The notes under the pieces are model-generated. The model saw only the letters and a program-made list of their open reading frames with translations. It searched no databases and was not told where the DNA came from. Made by a program: the position numbers and the translations under genes. DNA of 5,191 nt. Origin: Bryobacterales bacterium (GTDB lineage Bacteria; Acidobacteriota; Terriglobia; Bryobacterales; Bryobacteraceae). Below are positions 1 through 5,191 of the stretch, in pieces; the stretch's first letter is position 1; each line of letters starts with the position of its first letter. The stretch is from the NCBI GenBank assembly GCA_003142355.1, contig PLMF01000061.1, forward strand, positions 1-5,191, written 5' to 3'.

Positions 1-1
1 C

Positions 2-286
2 TGCCTGTTGTATCTGGACCGCGACTCCAACGACTTGTTCCTGTCCGTTGAGGCCGGCAACGGCTGGACGGTGGCGACACTGGGCAGTTCCATCACGTTG
101 GGCAACAGCCAGTGCAGCGTCGGCATGCAATCGGTGGCGCTGACCCTGTCCGGCACGAACCTGACGCTGAGCCTGGGTATAACGTTCAGTGCGGGATTTG
201 CCGGAGCGAAGAACATTTACGCCAACGGCTTGGGGACGAGCCTCAGCAGCGGCTGGCAGACTATGGGGACGTGGACCGTGCCATGA
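2..286 (+). CDS. C-terminal end of a probable secreted Acidobacteriota-type repeat protein (5' partial)
   Basis: The reading frame is open from base 2 and ends at the TGA at 284-286, giving 94 visible residues. The start lies outside the window; the TTG at base 8 is only an internal codon. The piece is rich in Ser, Thr, Gly, Leu and Asn and poor in charge, with alternating hydrophobic residues, as in an extracellular beta-sandwich domain. The elements LFLSVEAGNGW, LGNSQCSVG, FSAGFAGAKNIY and the closing SGWQTMGTWTVP resemble a module that I recall at the ends of large secreted proteins of Solibacter-like Acidobacteriota. That is recollection of the family, not a search result. No transmembrane or sorting segment follows the module, so the protein ends with it. 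Its molecular role is unknown; adhesion or surface display is only a guess. It converges with the minus-strand methyltransferase gene, 16 bp apart, and is probably not functionally linked to it. Confidence 0.75.
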   Translation, partial: CLLYLDRDSNDLFLSVEAGNGWTVATLGSSITLGNSQCSVGMQSVALTLSGTNLTLSLGITFSAGFAGAKNIYANGLGTSLSSGWQTMGTWTVP

Positions 287-287
287 C

Positions 288-301
288 CGGACATGAGTCC
301 G
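288..301. terminator. Short inverted repeat between convergent genes, possible weak terminator
   Basis: CGGAC, then a 4-base loop ATGA, then GTCCG forms a perfect 5-bp GC-rich stem. It fills almost the entire 16-bp gap between two convergent stop codons. The position suits a bidirectional transcription stop. However, no T-run follows on either strand and the stem is short, so intrinsic termination is uncertain and the repeat may be chance. Confidence 0.25.
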
Positions 302-302
302 T

Positions 303-1112
303 TCAGCTTCGCCGGATCAGGTCGAACCAGTTGAAGTCGGCATTGTGAAACTCGAGGTAGAGCACAGTGTCGAAAACCGCGGGTGCCAGCATGTAGTCCA
401 GCTTGGTCAGATCGTGCCATTCCGACCACGGCGCTCCGCCGTCGGTCTTGTTTCCCCATTCGGTCTCGGGTAACCGGCCCTCGCGCTCCCAGCGCGCCTT
501 CGGGTAACCGAGTTCGATCCACCGTCCACCGACAGGCAGGTGCCGCAACAGGGCCTGCGCCTCCATTCTCGCGGCTTCCAATGGCGCATGGATAAGCGCA
601 CCGCAACAGTAGATCGCGTCGTAGTCGGCGGGCAGTGGCCGCAGCGAATCCAAGTCGCGCATATGGCAAAATGAGGCATCTCGAATTCCTTTGAGATGGC
701 AGACTCTCTCGACGAAACGCACATTCGACTCGACGATGTCGAGAAATGTCACTCTGGCGCCGTGTTCCGCGTAATGTACCGTGTCCGGGGCGAGGCCGCA
801 TCCCACGTCCAGAATCTTCTTTCCGCGAAACACGTCTCTATAGATGGTCTGGTACCAGCCCCTGACTGAAAACGCTTTCCCCGTAGAGCTGCCCGCATAG
901 CTTGTCTCCCACTTCTCCACAACCTCCGCGTCGCTGAGTGCCAGCAGATCGGCGGACATTCTACGCTCGTACTGGTCGTAGGGGACCTCGCCCCACTTCT
1001 TTCGGAGCACATCGAAAGACTTGCGCAAGTTCGGATCCTGGTCCAAGTCGACCGGCCAAACTCCGGCCGCTTTCCGCCACTCCGGATGCATCGGAGGAGA
1101 TTCTTTGATCAT
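303..1112 (-). CDS. Class I SAM-dependent methyltransferase
   Basis: This is a 269-residue protein with a Rossmann-type methyltransferase core, expected in the cytoplasm. Motif I is KKILDVGCGLAPD at residues 98-110 (glycine-rich SAM loop). The acidic end of strand 2 is VTFLDIVESN at 121-130. The strand 4 region is YDAIYCCGALIHAP at 164-177. About 95 residues precede the core; they are rich in charged and aromatic residues and may form a substrate lid. A Trp-rich tail (APWSEWHDLTKLDY, NADFNWFDLI) closes the protein. The ATG at 1112-1110 overlaps the TGA of the upstream radical SAM gene as ATGA, which suggests translational coupling and explains the lack of a clear ribosome binding site. A second in-frame ATG at 1091 has no Shine-Dalgarno sequence either. 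The frame is open farther upstream, but there it only shadows the radical SAM gene. The acceptor substrate is unknown; the neighbours suggest it acts on the same molecule as the radical SAM enzyme. The methyltransferase fold is secure, the specificity is not. Confidence 0.9.
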   Translation of the reverse strand: MIKESPPMHPEWRKAAGVWPVDLDQDPNLRKSFDVLRKKWGEVPYDQYERRMSADLLALSDAEVVEKWETSYAGSSTGKAFSVRGWYQTIYRDVFRGKKILDVGCGLAPDTVHYAEHGARVTFLDIVESNVRFVERVCHLKGIRDASFCHMRDLDSLRPLPADYDAIYCCGALIHAPLEAARMEAQALLRHLPVGGRWIELGYPKARWEREGRLPETEWGNKTDGGAPWSEWHDLTKLDYMLAPAVFDTVLYLEFHNADFNWFDLIRRS

Positions 1113-2287
1113 GTCTTGAATGATTCTGTCACCTGGCTGGGCCCGGGGAGGCCCCGGTTGACCCGATAGTTCTGCCGCACTTCTTCGATCGTGTAGAACA
1201 GACGGGAATCGTTCTTCACGTTGCCGATCCCCGCCGTCGAATCTCTGTAAAACATGGTGCCGGCTTGTTTCATGCGAACGATCTCGCCAAACAGATCCCG
1301 TGGCGCGACGAAGCCGGTCTTCTGTTCTTCGAAACGGGCCCGGTCCGGGAACCCCACTACGATATCCTGCTGATAATGCACATCGCAACTGCAGTTGATT
1401 CCAGCCTCGGGGCAGGAGATGGCAACGCGGCTGAGCTCGAGCTCATCACGAAAGACGTTGCCAATCGACGGATGATGGACGCTGATGCATGGAGTAATGT
1501 CTCCCGTCTGCAAGTTGACGCCGATGACCTTGCTTCCCGCGAAGCATTTCGTTTCGGTGGTATCGATGCCACCTTCCAGCATGAGAAACTGGCTCAACGA
1601 GCTGAAATGATGGCGAAGCCGGTCCCGTTCTTCCTCGGTATAGGCCCCCGGAAAGCTGCTCGAAAACAGAGTGGTGGGGTAAAAGCAGATATTCAGTTTT
1701 GCGCACCTTTCCGCCAGTTCGTCCAGACGATGGAGGCGAGCCGGATGGCCCACATACCGCAGGAAGATCCTATGTCCAGCGTCTCGGAGCGCGTGGATTT
1801 TCTCAAAATAACGGTCTTCGTCGATCTCCGCTTCCGGATGAAAGGATGCCATCACGTAGTCGACCCGGGGGGAAGATTGGCTGGCCAGAAAGCGAAATCC
1901 AGGATGATTCCGGCCCACCAAAAGGGCGGTATAGAACGCCACCCGATTGCCTCCCTCGAACAGATACCGGCACAGGAGATCGAGATTCGGCGCGATCAGG
2001 GGCTCGCCGCCAGTGAACTGCAACAGCCACTTACTTTTGGCGGTGGTGCGACGGTTGAAGAAGCCGCCAACGTTCGCGATCCATTCCGTTGAGCGAAACG
2101 GCTCCAGTTGCTTGAAGTCCAGCACCTGCCCGCTCTCGGCAAGCCAGCAATACCCGCACCGGTGCGTACAGGTATCGAATATGTAGACTTCGGCAACCCG
2201 GTACCCGAGCCCCGGCGCCGAAGCCGGCAAGCTTTCGATCTGCGGGATGGGCGGTCTTCCCCATTTGCGCAAGAATTGCCGTAGCAT
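1109..2287 (-). CDS. Radical SAM protein with C-terminal twitch/SPASM-like auxiliary cluster motif
   Basis: This 392-residue protein carries the radical SAM signature CTHRCGYC, with Cys40, Cys44 and Cys47 (CX3CX2C) to hold the 4Fe-4S cluster that cleaves SAM reductively. GGEP, the usual SAM-contacting strand 2 motif, is at residues 93-96. The C-terminal part has Cys248-X13-Gly-X4-Cys267, which fits the CX9-15GX4C opening of SPASM and twitch domains. It is followed by IGNVF and by Cys292, Cys299 and Cys301, candidate ligands for a second Fe-S cluster. Families with this architecture include peptide maturases, sulfatase maturases and BtrN-like dehydrogenases, so the reaction cannot be assigned. 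The start is uncertain: ATG at 2287 is chosen, and a GTG lies directly before it at 2290. GAAGG sits only two bases upstream of the ATG, which is too close for a normal Shine-Dalgarno. An in-frame TGA about 10 codons farther up excludes a long extension. It lies 80 bp downstream of the fusion methyltransferase gene and overlaps the next methyltransferase by 4 bases. Confidence 0.9.
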   Translation of the reverse strand: MLRQFLRKWGRPPIPQIESLPASAPGLGYRVAEVYIFDTCTHRCGYCWLAESGQVLDFKQLEPFRSTEWIANVGGFFNRRTTAKSKWLLQFTGGEPLIAPNLDLLCRYLFEGGNRVAFYTALLVGRNHPGFRFLASQSSPRVDYVMASFHPEAEIDEDRYFEKIHALRDAGHRIFLRYVGHPARLHRLDELAERCAKLNICFYPTTLFSSSFPGAYTEEERDRLRHHFSSLSQFLMLEGGIDTTETKCFAGSKVIGVNLQTGDITPCISVHHPSIGNVFRDELELSRVAISCPEAGINCSCDVHYQQDIVVGFPDRARFEEQKTGFVAPRDLFGEIVRMKQAGTMFYRDSTAGIGNVKNDSRLFYTIEEVRQNYRVNRGLPGPSQVTESFKT

Positions 2288-2367
2288 CACCTTCAGCGTA
2301 GCCGAGTGCCAGCGGCCGAATCAAGCAGGCAGCGATCTTGTGCTCGGTCTCCGCCCGCATCGGCAGC

Positions 2368-3753
2368 TCAGGCTGTCCGGATGAACGTCAGATTCTCCTC
2401 CTGATCGGAGCTTTGCGCCTCGGTCTCGACAAGCCGGAACCCCGCCGAGGTCAGGAATCGCATGACATCCTCCTTGCGCGACGCACCCCGATAGAGTTCG
2501 AACGGTGCCGTCTGCACTTCGAGCGAAATGCGGTCGATGTCCTTCAGCCGTTCGCCCGCCGAGCGGATGACCGCAAGGTCGGTGCCTTGAGCGTCGATCT
2601 GCAGGTAATCGACCTTTCGAATCCCCGCGCCATCCAGAAACGTATCCAAGCGCATCGTGGGGACCGTAACCGTCGCCGTCACCGCCAGGTCCCCGCCGCC
2701 GATCCATCGCGCGAGTCCTTCCGGCGCGAATGGCAGCAACGAACTCGCGCCCTCGTAGCGGTTGAGGTGGAAAGGGACGCTGCCATTCTCTTCGGCAACT
2801 GCCACCGGCAGCACGACGTAATTCGCCAGCACGCCCATCAGACGGGACGCGGCAGCCAGGTTCGGCTCGAATGCGTACACGCGAAGAGCCGGGTTTTGTC
2901 GCGCCGCCGCCAGCGTCTTCTCGACATTGTGCACTCCTACATCGAGCCAGATCTGGTCCGGTGCCGGGTGCAACAGGCTCGCTCGATCGCCGGCCGGAAT
3001 CAATGATTCGGGCGCCTCCAGCAGCAGCGTGAGATGCGGGTTCGACAGCTTGGTGCGGGACGCGACAAAGATGCATCGCAAGTTCTTGCCATCGCGAGAC
3101 GATTCTCCGCTGCTGGTCCACTCGAAATCGAAATCCGGGTGGTTCGGACGCGTGTCGCTCGTGTAAACGAAGGAAAAACCCATCCGGCTGAGCGCCATCG
3201 CCACAAACGCCGGACTCGGCCGGCACCCAAAACCGGAAACCGCCTGGTTTTTTGTCGCCGGCGGCTCGTCCTCCAATTGATAGATAGGCCGGGGGTAATC
3301 GGTCACCACTGTTTCCAGCAGCAGAAGCTCTCCACAACAGCCCGCAATGTTGCGCAGAGCCGCAATCGGATTCTCGATGTGATACAGCAGGCCGTAACAG
3401 AAAACAATGTCGAATCGTCCCAGTTCCGACAGCCGATCGAATTCAACATTGGCCACGTGGGCTTCGCGGCCCGGATAGAGCGAGTGCAGACGAGCAATAT
3501 TCTCCGGCCGGGCGTCCACACCAACCACGCGCGCTCCGCGCTCCACGAAAAACCCGGAGAGATGGCCCACGCCGCAACCCACATCCAGCACGGATTTGCC
3601 TTCGACGGGGATCTCCAGACTTGCCAGATGGTCCAACCGCGCCTTGTTGATTAGTTGGGCATCGGCGGAATCGAATACGGCGAAACCTCCGCCTCCAAAG
3701 GGAAGGGAATGAGGAATTCCGGCACACGGTGGGGTTCTTCCAGTCAGCGGCAT
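2368..3753 (-). CDS. Two-domain protein: class I SAM methyltransferase fused to FkbM-family methyltransferase
   Basis: This 461-residue protein is about twice the usual length for either domain. The N-terminal domain (about residues 35-235) has KSVLDVGCGVGHLSGFF at 53-69, VVGVDARPEN at 76-85 and FDIVFCYGLLYHIENP at 114-129, a class I methyltransferase core. The C-terminal domain (about 265-460) has the FkbM layout: IWLDVG at 268-273, VYAFEPN at 292-298, VPTMRLDTFL at 364-373 and VDYLQIDAQGTDLAVIRSAG at 381-400. FkbM enzymes O-methylate sugars or polyketide hydroxyls. Oddly, FkbM motif I reads DVGVHNVEKT, where DVGANxG is usual, so the second glycine is Val277; SAM binding may be altered. The ATG at 3753 is chosen because GGGAG lies 9 bases and GGAG 4 bases upstream, and homology-like sequence begins soon after. 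The frame extends to a GTG at 3930, but that 59-residue extension is highly charged and looks non-coding. This is the first gene of the minus-strand cluster. The substrate is unknown. Confidence 0.88.
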   Translation of the reverse strand: MPLTGRTPPCAGIPHSLPFGGGGFAVFDSADAQLINKARLDHLASLEIPVEGKSVLDVGCGVGHLSGFFVERGARVVGVDARPENIARLHSLYPGREAHVANVEFDRLSELGRFDIVFCYGLLYHIENPIAALRNIAGCCGELLLLETVVTDYPRPIYQLEDEPPATKNQAVSGFGCRPSPAFVAMALSRMGFSFVYTSDTRPNHPDFDFEWTSSGESSRDGKNLRCIFVASRTKLSNPHLTLLLEAPESLIPAGDRASLLHPAPDQIWLDVGVHNVEKTLAAARQNPALRVYAFEPNLAAASRLMGVLANYVVLPVAVAEENGSVPFHLNRYEGASSLLPFAPEGLARWIGGGDLAVTATVTVPTMRLDTFLDGAGIRKVDYLQIDAQGTDLAVIRSAGERLKDIDRISLEVQTAPFELYRGASRKEDVMRFLTSAGFRLVETEAQSSDQEENLTFIRTA

Positions 3754-3794
3754 GATGCTCCACTCCCGCTCGCTGGTCTCGCGGCTCCGGTTGG

Positions 3795-3819
3795 TTCCAG
3801 GCTCGCACTCTGCCTGGAA
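3795..3819. repeat. Perfect 8-bp inverted repeat in the leader of the minus-strand operon
   Basis: TTCCAGGC and GCCTGGAA are exact reverse complements separated by a 9-base loop. The repeat lies about 41 bases upstream of the chosen ATG at 3753. In RNA it would be a stable hairpin in the 5' leader; in DNA it could be an operator for a dimeric regulator. No T-run follows on the minus strand, so it is not a typical intrinsic terminator. Its function is inferred from position only. Confidence 0.45.
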
Positions 3820-3957
3820 TTTCGAACCCGCCATCGCTGTGGGACGCGCCTCTTTTCCAAGGGCATCCCGGGTCCGTCCTGTCCCGTGATGCCGGCTGTC
3901 AAAGCCTCTGGCATGATCCTCTCTTGGCACTCCCGTGTCTGTAATCGGGAAGGGATT

Positions 3958-3966
3958 ATTGTAGCA
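3958..3966 (-). promoter_or_regulatory. Candidate extended -10 promoter element for the minus-strand operon
   Basis: Read on the minus strand the bases are TGCTACAAT, an extended -10 (TGn) followed by TACAAT, which matches TATAAT at five of six positions. No good -35 hexamer lies at the usual distance; extended -10 promoters can do without one. It would place the transcription start near 3950 and give a leader of roughly 200 bases that includes the inverted repeat at 3795-3819. This is a pattern match only. Confidence 0.3.
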
Positions 3967-4090
3967 TCCCGGTCCCGCCGCCCCCGGGAAATTCCCTCTG
4001 GGACGAGTACGGCAGGCGCAGGTTCGGGTAGCGTTTGAAGAGACATTACCCAGGCGCGCAGCCGGGCTTCCCGTGCGACAATGTGCTCTT

Positions 4091-4094
4091 GGAG
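4091..4094 (+). promoter_or_regulatory. Ribosome binding site deciding the start at 4105
   Basis: GGAG lies 10 bases before the ATG at 4105. An in-frame ATG at 4081 lacks any purine-rich sequence upstream and would place this GGAG inside the coding region. The motif therefore favours 4105 as the start of the membrane-anchored FkbM protein. Confidence 0.5.
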
Positions 4095-4104
4095 ATATTC
4101 GCTC

Positions 4105-5191
4105 ATGTACCTTACAGGTGGCGTCGGCTGGATCGCGCCCGCTCTCGCGCTGATAGTTTTGATGATTGCAGCGGCTGGGCTATTCATTCGCAGGACATGG
4201 CTCCGCGCCGCGAGCATCGAACGGCAGCTCGAAGAATTCCGGACCCAACTTCGGGATCAACTCCGGCTGCGAGATGAGGCTGAGCAGCGGCGGGCGCAGG
4301 ATGGCCAGGCCGAGATCCAGAAGGTGCGGCACGAGATCTCCGGGCAACTTGCCTCGCAGAGCGCCGCGCAGGCATACGATTCGAGTCAAATCCTGAGGGG
4401 CGTGAACGGGATTCCCTCCGCCACGGCTGCCTTGCACGATCACGTTGCGGACGTGTCGAGTCAGATCTCAACCCTGGCGGACACCGTCGAGCTCATATTA
4501 CGGCAGGCCCCCCGCAGTTGTGCCATCGATTCCAGCATTTTGGAAACCAAGACGGAAGACGAACTGATTGCCGTGGCGGAATCGGTCGCGTTCTTGCGCC
4601 CTTTGGTCCCATATCCCAAGTGGTGCTTCGATGCGGACTTGGCGAACCCGGACCTGGCCTTCCAGGTTCGCCGATGGCTGTGGCAGTATTTTCACGATCG
4701 AAAGCGCGAAGGTCCCATTGTGATTCCCTGGCACTGTGGCACACGCCTCCGTCTGTTTCTGGGGAATGATATGAGCCGCCAGATCTACGTGGCCGGATGC
4801 GTGGAGCCCAATGAGTTCGCCTTTTTTGACCATGTGCTGCAACCCGGGATGACTTTCCTCGATGCCGGAGCCAATGATGGCATCTACACAGTCTTCGCGG
4901 CGAAACGTGTGGGCAACGGGGGAACAGTTTGGGCGTTTGAGCCAAGTGGACGGGAATTGAGCCGCCTGCGGCACAACCTGGAACTCAATCGTCTGACTGC
5001 ACGCGTCTTCCCGCTGGCGCTGGCCGATTGCAGCGGGCAGGCGGAATTGAGCGTGGGCGCGTACGAGCATGCGGGCCTCAACACACTGGGCGCGTTCGCC
5101 CACCAGACCGAGATGGAGAGGAAAGCTCTTGTGGAGGTGCGGCGCCTCGATGAGGTTTTGAATGAAAACCCGCTCGCTCGTCTGGACCTCA
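4105..5191 (+). CDS. Membrane-anchored, coiled-coil FkbM-family methyltransferase (3' partial)
   Basis: The frame is open from the ATG at 4105 to the window edge with no stop, giving 362 complete codons. Residues 9-28 (WIAPALALIVLMIAAAGLFI) form a single transmembrane helix followed by RRTWLR; the positive-inside rule then places the rest in the cytoplasm. Residues about 36-85 are rich in Glu, Gln, Arg and Leu and look like a coiled coil; 110-134 may be a second helical stretch. The FkbM domain begins near 205: a lead-in with YVAGCVEPNEFAFFDHVLQP, then FLDAGANDGIYTVFAA at 251-266 (canonical SAM-binding motif), VWAFEPS at 275-281 and HNLELN at 290-295. The last visible residues, VEVRRLDEVL...LARLDL, stop just before the expected KxDxEG motif. 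FkbM proteins are mostly soluble O-methyltransferases, so the anchor suggests work at the membrane, perhaps on lipid-linked glycans; that is inference. An alternative ATG at 4081 would add eight residues. An in-frame TGA at 4036 bounds the start. Confidence 0.88.
   Translation, partial: MYLTGGVGWIAPALALIVLMIAAAGLFIRRTWLRAASIERQLEEFRTQLRDQLRLRDEAEQRRAQDGQAEIQKVRHEISGQLASQSAAQAYDSSQILRGVNGIPSATAALHDHVADVSSQISTLADTVELILRQAPRSCAIDSSILETKTEDELIAVAESVAFLRPLVPYPKWCFDADLANPDLAFQVRRWLWQYFHDRKREGPIVIPWHCGTRLRLFLGNDMSRQIYVAGCVEPNEFAFFDHVLQPGMTFLDAGANDGIYTVFAAKRVGNGGTVWAFEPSGRELSRLRHNLELNRLTARVFPLALADCSGQAELSVGAYEHAGLNTLGAFAHQTEMERKALVEVRRLDEVLNENPLARLDL

Larger units (their letters stand above)
3754..4104. 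promoter_or_regulatory. Divergent intergenic region between the two FkbM-containing genes
   Basis: This 351-bp stretch separates two genes transcribed away from each other, so it must hold both promoters unless transcription enters from elsewhere. It contains a perfect inverted repeat (3795-3819), a possible extended -10 on the minus strand (3958-3966), a GGGAA-A-TTCCC inverted repeat (3986-3996), and a near-direct repeat GCATCCCGG at 3863 and 3964. I found no convincing sigma70 -35/-10 pair on the plus strand. Open frames crossing the region on both strands have compositions unlike the neighbouring proteins, and I do not accept them as genes. Confidence 0.6.

Noticed and set aside
1265..2092. 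275-codon plus-strand open frame antisense to the radical SAM gene
   Set aside because: It lies wholly within the radical SAM gene, whose motifs are unmistakable; the product has no recognisable motif and its openness follows from GC-rich codon use.
2031..2360. 109-codon minus-strand frame starting in the gap before the radical SAM gene, considered as a peptide precursor
   Set aside because: Only about the first 24 codons lie in the gap; the rest overlaps the radical SAM gene in another frame. No leader/core pattern or Cys-rich core is visible and no Shine-Dalgarno is clear.
2321..3337. 338-codon minus-strand frame overlapping the fusion methyltransferase
   Set aside because: It is an out-of-frame reading of the fusion gene, rich in Arg, Gly and Ala and without domain motifs, while the overlapping frame carries both methyltransferase cores.
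3754..3930. N-terminal extension of the fusion methyltransferase to the GTG at 3930
   Set aside because: The 59 added residues are highly charged with no domain character, contain the inverted repeat, and the ATG at 3753 has a better-placed Shine-Dalgarno.
3986..3996. GGGAA-A-TTCCC inverted repeat as an operator
   Set aside because: Only 5 bp per arm in a stretch of C and G runs; too short to claim without conservation.
3744..4217. 157-codon minus-strand frame spanning the divergent intergenic region
   Set aside because: It overlaps the 5' ends of both well-supported flanking genes, has no recognisable domain and reads like GC-driven sequence (Arg, Pro and Ala rich). A small gene starting near 4106 cannot be fully excluded but has no positive support.
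4498..5103. 201-codon minus-strand frame at the right end
   Set aside because: It is antisense to the plus-strand FkbM gene, whose canonical SAM-binding motifs are clear; the plus frame simply has no stop before the window edge.

Overview
The window is a GC-rich bacterial segment of about 5.2 kb. It holds one gene end, a three-gene minus-strand cluster, a divergent regulatory gap and the start of a plus-strand gene. The best taxonomic hint is the first partial protein. Its C-terminal module (SNxLFLSVEAG..., NSQCSV, FAGAKNIY, SGWQTMGTWTVP) resembles a domain I recall from large secreted proteins of Acidobacteriota of the Solibacter/Bryobacter type. That assignment rests on memory, not on a search.

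Layout. Positions 2-286 (+): C-terminal end of a probable secreted protein. Positions 287-302: a 16-bp convergent spacer with a small inverted repeat. Positions 303-1112 (-): class I SAM-dependent methyltransferase. Positions 1109-2287 (-): radical SAM protein with a CX3CX2C cluster and a C-terminal twitch/SPASM-like cysteine set. Positions 2368-3753 (-): a fusion of a class I methyltransferase and an FkbM-type methyltransferase. Positions 3754-4104: a 351-bp divergent intergenic region with a perfect 8-bp stem inverted repeat and a possible extended -10 for the minus operon. Positions 4105 to the right edge (+): a second FkbM-family methyltransferase, preceded by a transmembrane anchor and a coiled-coil stretch and cut by the window end.

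The minus-strand genes are read in the order fusion methyltransferase, radical SAM, methyltransferase. The last two overlap by 4 bases (ATGA), which points to translational coupling. The set therefore encodes one radical-SAM enzyme and three methyltransferase domains, with a fourth methyltransferase transcribed divergently. FkbM enzymes are known for O-methylation of sugars and polyketides, so a plausible but unproven reading is tailoring of a surface glycan or a secondary metabolite. No glycosyltransferase, transporter or convincing peptide precursor is visible, so the substrate cannot be named. There are no RNA genes, mobile elements, CRISPR arrays or origins that I can support.
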